Positions 23,801-36,590 of a stretch of 64,000 nt of DNA are shown piece by piece. The stretch is from Lutjanus erythropterus. Lineage: Eukaryota > Chordata > Actinopteri > Lutjaniformes > Lutjanidae. Every line of letters begins with the position of its first letter. The stretch's first letter is position 1. A model generated the notes under the pieces. It worked only from the letters and a program-made list of their open reading frames with translations, was not told the origin of the DNA and made no database searches. The position numbers were made by a program, and so were the translations under genes. The stretch lies in contig CM034601.1 in NCBI GenBank assembly GCA_020091685.1, positions 8,620,419 to 8,684,418 of the forward strand, written 5' to 3'.

Positions 23801-26800
23801 AGTGCTTTTTGGGTGGATAAATACCACTTACAAGCCAGGGGGGAAATATGTACTTTTGATTTTGGGGTGAACTGTCCCTTTAAGATATATTTTAAAATTT
23901 TGCTGAAATTAATTGACATTAATCACAGCTTTTCCCCCCACAGTCTCCAGGCATTATAAAGCGAGCTGTCTGATCTCATCTGTCCTGAATTTCATTTTTG
24001 TATCGTGCCTTAAAGAGGCTTACTGTAACATAAAATCAAATTTTTGAGTTATTTTTGAATTATTGATACCTTCACTTAATATGCTATTAATTGATTATAT
24101 CGTGTTACTTGCGCTGGCAGTCCTTTGTTTTTGTCTTTCCAGAGAATACCAACGAAACCCTGTAGACCACAAGAACAATAAAAGTAAAGAAAAAAAACTA
24201 GCCCTTTAATCCAGCCCCCGGGTTTCAGGGCAGGTCCTTACCTCCCTGTTATGCAGCCTGTGAGGACATGAAACATGAGTTATTATGTAACTATGGTTCT
24301 ATGAATTTTAAATAACTGCCAGATGTATTAGGCATTACCTTGTCAAACGCACGGAGCGTAAACAGTAGAGGGACCCTGCTGGAGCTCCCCTCTGACAGAG
24401 CTGTAAGGGAGGGGGGGTCGTGAGGACGTGCGGTTTTAATGCTTTTTCAAAACTTGCGAAAGGGGCGTGTGGTGGCTCATGTCTGGCTCACGTGGTCTTG
24501 AATAAAAAGCAAAAAGCTGCCTCTTTAGTTCTTGTCCTGTTCATTTGTCAGTGGCTTTTTTTCATGGTTATTTTCATTCTAGTTGTTGTTGTTTTGTGAC
24601 CCCTTTTAACTTTCCTATTATCAGGCAAAATCCTGATTATCACATGCTGATACACTTATCTGTTATTGTTACTTATGATGTTTACTCACTAGATCGACTC
24701 CCTCGCTGTTCACAAAATTGTGTTTAACTTTTAAATTCCTAGATAGATTGATATATTTATTTATTTAATCCTTTTTTTTTTTACACCAATCATCGGAAAA
24801 AATAAACAGACATTTAACGAGCCCCTCCAAAGAAAATCATCTTTTGAACCTTGTTAATCATCAAACGCAATTGATTACTTCTTGCAGAATATTTGATATT
24901 GTTTAAAACATGACAGGAGATGGACATTAAACAACAGCACCACCTACAAAAATCATTTGCTGTGGCGACCTGCTGAAGCCTGGCCATGTTATGTATTTAT
25001 TTATTTGTTGTCTTATTAGTTTAATTTTAAATTCTTTACTGCAACAATTTGCAGAAATTTACATTTGCTTTCCATTTGTATAACATTGTGAGGGTAATGG
25101 AGAAGAGAAAAAAGAAATTTGTAGATATCTGTCCATTTCTAGTGTGATTATAGGTAGTGAAGAATAAATTTTGGTTCAAGTGCCTATTTAATTTGGACAT
25201 TTTTATGATTTAAGTTTTAATAAGTTGCCAGAACATTTTTAGTAATGTCCAGATAATAGCATTTAAATTCTTTTTGCCACCGCTTCTCCAACAGTCCAGT
25301 TTGTTGGATATTGTAACTTTTATTGTATTTTTGTCGTGATAAAGAATTCCTGTGTATATTTTTCATGAATACTCCCTCCAGTACCTACAGTTTGTTTTAT
25401 GTATTGCTGTATATGTTTTTTTTCCCCTCAGTCTTCCTCTTTTTATCTAACTAGTTCTAAATTCCACCTGATTGTTTATTGTGATTCAATCAGGTTCAGC
25501 CGTAATTGTTGCTATTATTTGGTCTAGAGATTTATTGATCTTACCTGACACGCCAGATTCTTTGTTACACAGAACCATTAGGGAAGTCGTCCTTAGAAAC
25601 TGTTTGAAAAAGGCAGGCACTTTCAAAGAAACACTTTTTCACAGGTTATTGGATGAACCATCTGTCTGTCACATTTAACACGGGCTAACTTCAACCAATC
25701 AGATTAAACTCTTGCCAATGCCGGTCGGGAGAAGAGCGAAAACATCTTTTCCACGGAGAAAAGCCTTCAGTGCTGTTCTTTTCCATGGAAGTGTCCATGT
25801 TGATTCCATGGACGCTTCTCGCTGTCATCACGTCTAAAATCACACCCGTAGCTGCCAGTAGTCCCTCCTAGGACGCTGATTGGCTGCACCACTTTTTCTT
25901 GCAGACAATAACAGATAACTGGAAGCCTGGCAAGATGGATTCTCACGTGATCGCATGAATCCATCTGCCTTGCGAGGTTAATAACGATAGACCTAAGAGA
26001 TCAATTTGCAAAAAAATGTCAAAGTTATTTTGAACTTCACCCAACAAGTCAAGTGTTAAAAGCAGCTTTGTGTAGAGGTGAATTTTTGAACGGTCCTAAA
26101 AAAGAAATATTGCAAAGATGTTTACTAGAGGATTATTTTGTATTATAATGTGTATCCAGAGGTTTTGCTAAGTGTGCACTATTTACCACTGTTCACGGTG
26201 TCCACTCCATCTCCCTCACCGGTGAGTTAGTGCTCTGAAATTACAGACAGCCTGGGGGAGGGCTAGGTTAGAGTGACCTCCCAACATGAATGTTGAGAGG
26301 CTGCACATCTTTGTTTTGTGCAACCCAAAGCAGAAAAAAGCTCAGGAGGGGCAGTGGTGAGAGGGAAAAAAAAAGAAGACTAAAGCATACCAGAATAGAC
26401 CCACTACTGGCACAAAATCAATGCCATCCAACACTTTATCACTGAAGCTACTCTGACGCAAATGCTAAGTAAGCACTCTGAGACCCAGAGGCCAGTTGAA
26501 TAGCTGAACGGCTGTGCCTGGAAAGATGTGGGCAATGTTTGAAAGGGATCACGTCAGTCTGCAGGGAAAATTACAGCAGAATTTACCGTGAAAGAACAAC
26601 AGTTCATATTGTCTGAGAGATCTGACCCGTGAGAGAGGTCGAGCCTTGAAACAGACAACCCTGGTGACATAATCGCATCAGAGGGGCTCCCGGTAACTGA
26701 ATGACTGGGGTGAATATTTGTCCTGAGAATTAAAAATCAGGCAAACCAGTGGAGGAGTGGATTTCAAATTTAATTGCAAATTATTTTTTAATCATTTCGC

Positions 26801-28819
26801 CGCTCATGTCTCACCGCGTGGGATCACGTAAGAAGATTTACAACTCATTTTGAGGAGGGATCTGATGGATGCAGTCATGTGATTAGGCAGCGAGCGGAAA
26901 GAGGAGAAATAACTGGGACAATAAGTCACAACAAACACCCACTCATGAAAACTGTATATGTTAAGATTACCATCTGCACTTACACAATTTAATTCATTTG
27001 GAATCATATATTTCTATGTAGAAAGATTTTCATGATATCAAACCCTACTTTTATACTATTTATGGCTGGCAGTTTTTTTGGTTGTAAAGTTCTGGAGTTC
27101 GCCTTTTGCCAGTCATGATTCAAATTTCCTGGACAGGCACACGACACGAGGGACTGAGAGCTGAATTTACAACAGACGGAGCAGCTGCTTAAGTTGTGTT
27201 TGCTGCCTCAAGTGGGAAGGGGTTTATTCACGATAACGACCTGCTCACTGCACATTATCCCACCTATGACAGGTTACTCATAAACAAAAGCAATTTGACA
27301 CAAAATATTCATTTAAAAATGATTTTAGTGATTATATTTTATTGCTTCTTTCAAATTCTTCATTGCTTCAGAACTGTGTCCATAGCAACAGTGTGTTATA
27401 CAGAGATAACAGACCTTGGAGTGCTGTAATTGACCAATCAGAATGGAGTATTTAACAAAGCCGAGTGATATGTCACAATTTTGTTTGTGGTTCTTTTAAA
27501 CAGCAATGATATGTATTAGTTTATGGCAATTTTACAACTTTGTGTTTGCATCAGAACTTTGGGGGGGCATAAAACCCAATGCCCGCCCCCCAGCAGATGG
27601 TGCTTATCATGAGGGTGCTGTAGATATCTGGGTGCTCAGTAATAAGAAAGAACGGCGTCTTTTAATATGATCTTTTTATGTATGTTGTACACACAAAGAT
27701 TTTGAAGATGAATACATCTTTTATGCATTAAGAGCATCTCTGGCCATTGCACACAGTCAGTACAGCTGAGATTCTCTCAGTGCTGTGCTTGTATTTTCTT
27801 CGCTCTATGAATCCTCCGCTGTGTCTTTGTTGAACTGAAAGCCTTTTCAGCAGAGGTCATGGAAAAGTGATTCAGAGAGGAAAATATTTTTGACTATATG
27901 CAGTTCCAACCACGTCGCTTTAGACATTGTTCATGAAACACTGGTCCAAGGCCGAGTGACCAGTGTAAGGATCTACTGATGTACTGAGATGCAACTAAAT
28001 TTATTCCTCTCAGATGAGAGATGAAAGACGGGGCTTGGTTTGATGAAAGCCGTTGCTCTTTGGGCCTTTTTCTGAAAACGCTTTTCACGTTTTGTGTGGA
28101 GCGCTCCAGTGTTGGAGGTGATGGAGTATCTTGCTGCAGAATCCACTGCATTGACACAGAACTCTAAAAATGGTTCAGTTATTTGCTATTAAATGTGTGG
28201 ATTGGATTAGGATGTAATAGAGGGTTGTTGGGTGCGATAAGCAGTGCAGCAGCTCCGGGTAAATCAATACTCTCAAAAGCATCCTGGATCTTACAGGTTT
28301 CTTTGAGAATTCGGATCGATCCCGACGCTGTTTTATTTATATTGTTTCACTTTGTTTGTCACCCTCTCCCGTGTTTTTATGTCTTGATCCTCACCCGTGG
28401 CTTCCAAGTGCCCGATCTCCCGTTTTGTCCTCGTATTTAACACTTACTGTACAGAAAATTGGTGGTGAACTATCAGACTTATTCTCCTATAGCTTTAGCT
28501 GAATCCTCTATCTTGTCCTGACGTGTGCTGACTTCCAATGAGCCGCAACAAACTTTGTTTCTGTCATGATCTACTGTACAGCTAAAAAAGGCTCATCACT
28601 TCACACTCCCACCAATTTCTTAAGTGCATAACAGTGGTTTCGATTTTTTTTTAGAATATAATTTTCTTTTAATACAACGTAATCAGGGCTGTAATTGTCA
28701 TTTTGGATATAAAACTATATTTGCCTGATATTGCTGAGGAGCCCCCAAATCCCCAAATGCCCTCTTGACTCACTGTTGATGTTCTGAAATTCAACTGTAA
28801 ACTGCGTTGGGATTAACAA
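23801..28819. other. Long non-coding stretch, no gene seen
   Basis: Five kilobases with only short open frames. It holds T-runs near 24770, scattered AT-rich sequence and moderately GC-rich parts at 24220-24480 and 25690-25980. I see no LINE motif, inverted-repeat element or exon that I can defend. Confidence 0.5.
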
Positions 28820-29408
28820 CTGGGGCCAGTAATTCAAAACCTTTAATCTAGATCATAATTAAACAGGTAGAATTAAATCTCAAAATTGGTTATTTCAAAA
28901 CTGGGTGATGTGATCCTGATCCTGCAAATTTGGGATACAGATTTGATGATACAGTGTTGTTTTGGGGTACTTCAAAACTCTCAAGGTCGCCAAGGTGTTT
29001 TTTATGAAGGTCATGACAAAACTATATAAATTATATATTAAATGATTCAATTAATCAATAAACCTTTACAATGAGAACACCACAAAACCCTTCCAAACTG
29101 AAAAATGGGTAGGTTCAAAGACATGATATTCATATGATTTATTAACGATACAAATGAAAGATGAAGATGAAATATGCAACATAATTCTTGCCTGCATCAT
29201 TCTTCATAACATTGCTTAAAAACACAAGGTCAGTGACACATTACTTTGACCAACAGATGGAGGTCTATCCAAAGACTGTAAATCTAGATTCTGTTACCCT
29301 GATCTCGTGGTATCTACAAGATCAGTTTTATCTGGGATTGCAACAAAAGGGCTAACAAAATCTGAGTAATTCTGATCAAGACCAAAGGTTTTGAAATACT
29401 GTCCCCTG
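28820..29408. mobile_element. Terminal-inverted-repeat element (MITE-like), ~590 bp
   Basis: The 39 bases at 28822-28860 and the reverse complement of 29368-29406 agree at 33 of 39 positions. Both read GGGG(C/A)CAGTA(A/T)TTCAAAACC, then a TCT(A/T)GATCA block. The outermost bases (CTGGGG / CCCCTG) resemble hAT ends. The interior is AT-rich and has only a 61-codon frame at its right side with no known domain. No convincing target-site duplication was found. I infer an old non-autonomous DNA transposon. Confidence 0.8.
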
Positions 29409-29949
29409 GTCACCATTACAAAATGAGGAGTTTTACTGAATGTAGACATGCATTTAAAAGAAAATACTGCATTGTTCACATCAGCATGTTGCTTCAGGTA
29501 CCACTTAGAATATGAAATACCTAACCAGAAATCAAATTTGAGTGATAAAACCTAGAACATCAAGGCTCCCAGAGACACCAAAACACCACACAGAGGTTTC
29601 TGATAAAATGAGGGGATGTTTTACAAACTGCGGAAAGTCATCACAGCAACAGTCGTTCTATCCATCTCCACCACAGTGATGTAAACATTGCATTATTGCA
29701 TTGCAAAAGTTTAGAAAGTTTCAACTTTTTCAACAGATGGCCATGCGTTGGCACTCCTGCTGCGCCAAAATGAATTAGAAATAACATGAAAGCGTGGCAC
29801 CGATTCAGGCTTCAGACTTTCAACACAATGCCACACTGTTATTCAGTCACACAATGCCTGAAACATGTCATGTCTTTTGATTTCTCATTTGTTAAGAGAG
29901 GACAGAGTTCAGACTACATTCACACTACTGCTATCTCTGTCTGGCATTT

Positions 29950-30080
29950 CAGTCAGTGGTAAAAAAGAGTACTGAAAACCTGTATTCAAGTACTGTTACA
30001 TTACTGCAATGTTACTCAAGTACAAATACTGGTATTAAAGAAAATACTTCAGTAAAAGAACAAATATTCTTCTTAAAAAC
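29950..30080 (+). repeat. Dispersed repeat of the GTACTTGAGTAAAGTA type
   Basis: CAGTGGTAAAAAAGAGTACTG, TTACTCAAGTACAAATACT and ATACTTCAGTAAAAG form the pattern of a common fish repeat with ACTCAAGTAC words. A related copy in the other orientation lies at 57415-57620. It directly abuts the element at 30086. Confidence 0.55.
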
Positions 30081-30085
30081 TACCA

Positions 30086-30437
30086 AGAGCTGCAGCAATC
30101 AATCAATTAATCAATCATTAATTGATTATTAAATTATTCACCAACTATTTTGATAATTGATTAATTGATTTGAGCAATTTTTTAAGAAAAAAAAGTCCAA
30201 ATTCTCTGATTCCAGCCTCTTAAAGGTGATTATTTTCTGGTTTCTTTACTCCTCTCTGACAATAAAAGGATTATCTTTGGATTCTGAGTAAAACAGCATC
30301 ACCTCAGGCTTCAGGAAACACTAATTGATCTTTTCCACCATTTTCTGACATTTTAAGACAAGCAACTATTAATCAGTTAATTGAGAAAATAACCAGTTGA
30401 TTATTCTACTATTAAAATATTTGGTAGTTGTAGCCCA
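30086..30437 (-). mobile_element. TAGGGCTGCAAC-type hAT-like element, inverted copy
   Basis: The left end AGAGCTGCAGCAATC and right end GGTAGTTGTAGCCC are the reverse-complement ends of the element at 52143-52447. Both copies have ATTAATTGATTA-rich subterminal stretches and internal phrases in the same order, here TCCAAATTCTCTGAT, TTATTTTCTGGTTTCTTTA and ATTTTCTGACATTTTA. It is non-autonomous, with no coding sequence. Confidence 0.8.
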
Positions 30438-33400
30438 CTGCAGCTGCGACTCTTTTTTATTGCTATTAACAGTGAGGTTATAATACAAAATATACACCGT
30501 GTAAAAAATATAAATAGTTGGGTCATGCATATGTATAAGACGTGACAGTTAAATTGAGCTGGACACAAACTATGTGAGTCCTTTGGTCGCCTGTAGTCCA
30601 AACACATTATCCGACAGCTCTGTGTTGAAAGTGCTCTGTCTCTCAGTTCAGGAAGCTCTGAACAGAAATGACTCAATTAATTCAGCACCATGCAGCTTTA
30701 TGTACATTTAGTACACGAGGTGTCCAGTATGACAGTTTTTTTTATTGTTCTGGGCACCTGCAGCGATAACAATCAATTTAAGAGACAGTGTTGAGCTTTT
30801 CTTCATTTCTATAATAGAAAATCATGTCTCATTACTATTATAATGCATTACTGGAAAAAATAGCTCCTGAATCTCTATTATTATGGATGACTGTAAGTGA
30901 AATTCTATAGAAAGTAGCAACAAAGATATGAAGTACCTGCAAGAACTCTCACACTTTTATTTAGTGACATTTGGGCTCTTCTGTTCTTTTGTGGTCAATA
31001 TATCCTCAGTCTAAATTCCTCATCATAACATTGTAACAGATGAATCAGAATAAAAATGAGTCATAATATGTGGTTCAATTGAAAAGACAAATTGTTTTGG
31101 ACATCAAAAAGTAATTTCACATCACCGACTCTTTTGTCAAATTAAGAAGACCAGGCTGGTGAAGTAATGTGGTGGACTAAGCATGGACAGATTGGTTTCT
31201 TGGTTGATTTGCTGCATCAACAGTCTAATGTACCAGAGTAACTTCTTAAGTAGTTTAGGAACAGAGACAGTCAGCAGTGTTCATTCTGCTTTGCCCAGTT
31301 GCAGAGAGGATCTTATGGAAACCTTAAAAGCTCTTTGGACGACAAATATCTCTGGCTGGGTACTGAACTTCAATACTTTCATGGCAAAGACCACTTCGCT
31401 TCGATCCTCTGGAGTCTCGAAAAACGCCTCAAAACGTCCTATAAATATCTTTGTTATTTGACAAAAGGAATGGAAGAGGAACAGTATGTGGATCCCTGGA
31501 GCAAACTCGAGCAGCTGCAATGATCTTGTCATTGTATCGGTATGTGTGCAGTAAAATGACAATCTGAATCAGAGTTATATCGACTGGCTTTAACATGAAT
31601 CATAAATTCAGGTGAACTGAAGTCAGGCTTTTCACAATGAAGCCAGGTTTTCTGAGCCTTTATTGCATGCCCATGCACAACAAAATTCTGTTGCAATCCT
31701 GTTGGGGGATTCACGAGAATAAGAAGTTAAAACACAATATATGTAAACAAAAATACATTCTAAATAATATGGTGTACCCTATAAAACAGTGAGATAACTT
31801 ATTTGACAATAGATGGCCCAAACACTACAACAGTAAGATAGCTATAAAAAATTTACTAAAATCCAGTGGCTATACACAGATAGTGCAGTTATGAATAAAT
31901 ATGGAATGTGTCCATACAGATGGAGCTTGATGCAATATATGTGCAGGTGTAACATTTGATTAATGTATACAGGAATTGCATTATCATGGTGCCGTCATAT
32001 TTACACTCCTGTGTCAGAATTAACTCTGTACTTTTAATATATGAAACTTTATTTATGCTTCCTCGATGGTCTATGCAACTGACTCTTCTTCTCTCCCTTT
32101 CACCGTGCTATATCTAGAATATATAGAGGGGATCTCATGAGACTCGCCAGCACTGCTGGATTATGACCAAAGGTGGAAAAACAATGCTATCTGCTGTGTC
32201 TTTTCGCAGCAGAAGGGAGTTATCTCTTATCTCGGAGCCATCTTATGAATCGTTGTCTCGCATATCTTGCAAAGCTTACAAAGAAAACATCGGCGACCTC
32301 TCGACCGTTGCACACATCTAAAGACGGTGCCAGTGAAAGATAATTTTCAGGTTTCAGCTCTCAAGGAACTTTCACAAAGAATTGACCCGTTTCAAAGCAA
32401 CAGCAGGCCTGATGTCTCTGTGCTCACACCCATTGTATGCTTTGCGGTATCTTAGGGGATTGTTAAGATAACATGCAGATTTCTCGGTTGGCAGATCATC
32501 ACATTATAGTTGAATCCAAGTCTCCAGCAGATCTTAATGAAGAAGGACATCAGTTTTGTTTTGTGCTACTAAAGGGAGCCAATGGGTCGTTATGGTTGCC
32601 AAAATGAGTTCCTCTTTCATTCTCAAATCAATGGTATTTGGCCTCTCTCCTCAGAGGTCTCGCTGTCTATAAAATCCAGCACTATTGTATCCGCTGTTGG
32701 CTGGCTGTCGAAGCTAGATAAGAGCAGAGGCCTGATTTCTCATCCTCAATCTTCAGTGTTGCTATGCTCTATCTCACACCAATACTTTAACTCAATGTCT
32801 TATGTGACTTTTTTTTTTTTTTTGGCTGCAATCAAGCGGTTTACTTCAACACATGTAGAAAACTGCAATCCTGCTCACACAGGTATAACCACTCTGAGGT
32901 TGTTAGAGCCACGGGAATTAGATGGCAGGGCTTTCTCGAGATTTCCTGTTAAACTGATCCTGAGTATTTACATATAAAATGAAACCCGGCAGCACCATGA
33001 CTGCATACAATAGATCTTTCATGGTCCTCTTTGAAAAGGTGACGATTGCTTTTCTGCTTTACTTTTTGTTGCTTTAACTATTAGATGGATGAGTTTACAA
33101 TTTGGTAATTAATATAGCAATGAGCCATTTTGCTCAGTGTTCAGTCAGCGTGTTTGTGGTGTTGAAGTGTGATAAAGATTAATTTTCATTGTTAATTAAA
33201 CGTTGCAAGCTGCCTGCTGACAAAGGTTAGATAGAGTATAATCCAACTTAATTCAACATGCATGTAAAATTAAATTTTGATATGAAAGGGCAGCAAGTAA
33301 GATAAGAGAACGTCTCTCTTGATACAGTATCATTGACTTTTTCTGTCACATTATTTCAGTGAAGGTCAGTAGCAAATGCACTGCAGCTACATGGCATTAA

Positions 33401-33581
33401 CAATCAAATAATGATAATAATAATGACAGTAATACTTGTTGCATTAATTTGAAGGGAAAATATGTTATATTTGATGAGAGACACTGGTGCTCAAAAGAGA
33501 AATATGTACCATATTTATTGCACTAAATCATAAAATGACCATGATATGTCATCATACATGCTAAGCTACATGCTACATGCT
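30438..33581. other. Non-coding stretch, no gene seen
   Basis: Unrecognised AT-rich sequence. Overlapping plus and minus frames at 31183-31562 (about 92 codons each) are unlike known proteins, and both cannot be real. A T-run lies near 32811-32824. Confidence 0.5.
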
Positions 33582-33609
33582 AACAACAACAACAACAACA
33601 ACAACAACC
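33582..33609 (+). repeat. (AAC)n microsatellite
   Basis: About nine AAC units, preceded by TACATGCTA reiterations (33556-33580). Confidence 0.93.
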
Positions 33610-34587
33610 AGCATGTTCTCCTCTGAAATTTCCATCCCCAACTTCTTTATTATTTATTTTGCCTGTTTCACATTTTTTTTAAACATATATTTTTTTTATT
33701 TTGTTATGTTCCTTTACAAGGGGATACAGTCATATTTATCCAAATGATTCAATGAGAAATTACATAGAAAAATAAATCTACACAAGCTGAAATAATAACC
33801 AACATAAATAATAAAAAGTATCTAACATGGGTTACATATAAACCCACCTTACATAGACACACACATTCATTATCAGTTCCATTACTTCCATTATTGTGTC
33901 CATCTGTCTACAAAATGTTCCCTCTCTAATTTTAGCATAAACGTCATTTTTTTTCCATCCTCCTCAAAATTGCTAACCACTCAGCACATACAGAGAATTC
34001 CTTTTTAAGCCATCTTATTTAAATAGCTTTCTTTGCCACTGTTTGTAATATTTGTGACAAATACAACTTTTTCCTCCTGGGAATTAGAAACAGTTTCAGT
34101 CTCAGAATCGCTATCGGAGGGTTTGTTACCAATTCAGCATCTCACACTTTTTTTTCACAGTAGTACAAACTGATCAATGGGTATTAACAAAATACATGCA
34201 GTCGGGTTGCCATGGTCTCTCCACATCCTCTCCAGCATCTACCTGACTGGTTTGGAGTCACCTTTGCCACAACTTGTGCTAATTATCTTCCACTGAAATT
34301 CTCTCAATCTTCCTCCCTTATTTCCTCTCGTAGCTCTCTCTCCCACTTTTCTTTCACACAGTTCGTGTTGTCCGGCCACTAGTTTTGCTTTCATTAGTTG
34401 AAATTAATGCAGAATATTTGGGGAATGAGTCAGCGTCTGTTGTATGAGTTGTAAGAATGAGTAGATGTTTATGACAGTTAAAGAAATATGTTTTGTTTTC
34501 AGGGTCACTGGCTTAATTTTACACTGACAGAGAATTAACAGCTGGTCAATCTACAGTGTAGGACTGGTGCTTCAACCATAGATCATA
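33610..34587. other. Non-coding AT-rich stretch
   Basis: T- and A-runs near 33677 and 33690, and a pyrimidine-rich part at 34290-34370. Nothing coding is recognised. Confidence 0.5.
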
Positions 34588-34645
34588 TATTAAATAGTGA
34601 TCCAACCCTAACCCTAACCCTAACCCTAACCCAACCTATTTAATA
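34588..34645. repeat. Interstitial telomeric repeat inside a 10-bp inverted repeat
   Basis: (AACCCT)n, about 4.5 units, spans 34604-34633. It is bracketed by TATTAAATAG (34588-34597) and its exact reverse complement CTATTTAATA (34636-34645). The vertebrate telomere unit is TTAGGG, so this is an interstitial telomeric sequence or a transposon carrying such a tract, not a chromosome end. Confidence 0.9.
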
Positions 34646-35774
34646 GTCTGTATTTGGCTTCAACTCACAAGTTTAATCACTCACTTTTGAACGCTGCTCC
34701 TTAAAGAAAGATTGTAGTTTCCATTTTAAGAAGAATATGTTGTATGAATATGTTGTTAATAAGTGACACTTTAAAAAAAAGTGAAATAAGCCCTGCCTCA
34801 GCACACTGTGAGACAGTCAAAGTGAAAACCTACTCAGCCTTGTGACTGACTTAAACGATTAATGTTTCTTGGCAGCGATAGCCGCTCTGGAGTTCTGATC
34901 AATCTCACTTGTGCACACGCCTCACAAGCCAATACTCAGTCTTTAAAATCACAGTTATTCACCCAATGCAACCTCACCTCACGGTTTTGCAAACTCCCTG
35001 CTTCCCAAACACTTTTGTTCCACTAAAGCTGAAAGCGGTGCCTTTCTTTTTTTTTTTTAATCCTGTCATCCATTCCAAATGCCATTCTTTTTGTGCATCC
35101 CATGGCTAGATTGTGGCATTTTACATTTGGAATTGGTCAGCCTTTGGTGAGCACTGTTCATGCTGTGTCATTATCATGTCAAGACCGCTCCCACTTGTTC
35201 ACAGGGGCCACCGACCGGGCCAAGTATTTATCCACAACCCCAGCCGCCATTCTTCATTATCCTCCCGCTGCAAGAAATCACAGAGGTCCTTCAAGAAAGC
35301 TTTTACTAGCTTTTCTTTGATACTTTCTTACTAAAATCATCTGTGACAAGTGAAATTACACATAAAATTCCTGTGCATCAGTCTGTTTTTTCTATTTTAA
35401 TGTAAAATTATATGGATTAGAAGATGATGAAGTGCTTACAGATTGACAGGCATCACACCAAATGACAAAACTATTTTTTATGGTGATATTCACATTATAT
35501 TAGGGTTAATAGGGTTAGGTAATGAACTCAGTCAGTGAAGGCCTTCACAACGATAGCAGTACAGGAATGTGTGTGTGTAGGCGGGTGTGCTGGCAGAGCT
35601 GTACTGTGTGACGATGGTCAGATGTGTGGGTGTGGGGAGGTCACGCTGACTGCTGATTACCCAGATGGCATGCTCGCCATAGGTGTGTACGATTGACAAA
35701 TGCCACATTCATCATAGATCTTCTCCTTCAACATGTCCCTGATGGTGTGATATCCCGTTGGATGCCATTATGGC
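34646..35774. other. Non-coding stretch, no gene seen
   Basis: A T-run lies at 35048-35059, and a GT-rich phrase at 35569-35640 (GTGTGTGTGTAG and GTGTGGGTGTGGGG). The plus frames at 35093-35334 overlap in two phases and are not recognisable. Confidence 0.5.
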
Positions 35775-35955
35775 TTATTTTTACTGGGTTTATTGGATCG
35801 TGTCTATTAAGTTGGTGTCCTAATTTAATGTATTTTCAGAAAAGGGATATGAAAGGGACGGCATATTTATAAAGTGCTTACACCTGTCTGCCTTACTGCT
35901 GTCTCATGTCTCTGCTGTCATGATTTATGGCGATCTGCCTATTAAATCATACAGT
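35775..35955 (+). repeat. Local direct repeat, left copy
   Basis: TTTACTGGGTTTATTGGATC starts the copy, followed by GTGTCTATTAAGTTGGTGTC, a CACCTGTCTGCCTT block and CTATTAAATCATA. The same series occurs at 36420-36590 with small indels. Between the copies lies a dispersed repeat. Confidence 0.88.
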
Positions 35956-35999
35956 ATTTTGTTTGTACTTTTGACTTTTGGACTTAAAGCACTTAAGGC

Positions 36000-36419
36000 C
36001 TGCGTCACATTAATTCCATGAAAACTGATTGAGAATTAAGTAGCAGACACGGCTGCGCAGCTAACAAAATGGGTATTTATTCAGCTGCCTAACTTTAGTG
36101 GATCATAGCATATCAGGTATAATATTGATCTGCAGGTGCTCCAGTTTAAGATAAAACAAACTGTTGGGTGTCAGTTTTTGAGTCATGACAAAGGCCAAAA
36201 TGTGTCCTGCAACAGATTAGGAGTACAACTTTTCAAGGTTTTTCAAAAGTTGTGAATCACCGCAACCACGACGGATCCTTGAGCATACAGTCATAAATGT
36301 GCATATTTAATTACTGATCCTGCAATACCTTTGTTACAAGACTGTGCCCTGCTCTGCTCTGTCATCTGTACCCCTTTTCAATATACATTGGCTCGCTTGG
36401 CTTGACTCGGTTTGATCCT
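36000..36419 (+). repeat. Dispersed repeat, copy 1 (second copy at 40650)
   Basis: It shares with 40650-41080, in the same order, GAGAATTAAGT(..)GCAGAC, AGCATATCAGGT, CTCCAGTTTAAGA(T/C)AAAACAAA, GT(C)AGTTTTTGAG and GCCAAAATGTGTCCTGCAAC. The right end (TTGGCTTGACTCGGTTTGAT) runs directly into the right local direct repeat at 36420. The family is unknown; it is probably a non-autonomous DNA element. Confidence 0.7.
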
Positions 36420-36590
36420 TTTATTTTACTGGGTTTATTGGATCGTGTCTATTAAGTTGGTGTCTTAATTTAATAAATTTTCCAAAAACGGAGATGAAGG
36501 GACTACATATTCATGCAGTGCTGTCACCTGTCTGCCTTCTCTTCCTGCTGCTGTCATTATTTATGGCAACCTGTCTATTAAATCATAGAT
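36420..36590 (+). repeat. Local direct repeat, right copy
   Basis: Partner of 35775-35955. The first ~50 bases are nearly identical; later blocks (CACCTGTCTGCCTT, TTTATGGC(G/A)A, CTATTAAATCATA) are conserved with short gaps. Confidence 0.88.

Noticed and set aside
34604..34633. A true chromosome end
   Set aside because: Only about 4.5 units, with non-telomeric sequence continuing for tens of kilobases on both sides.
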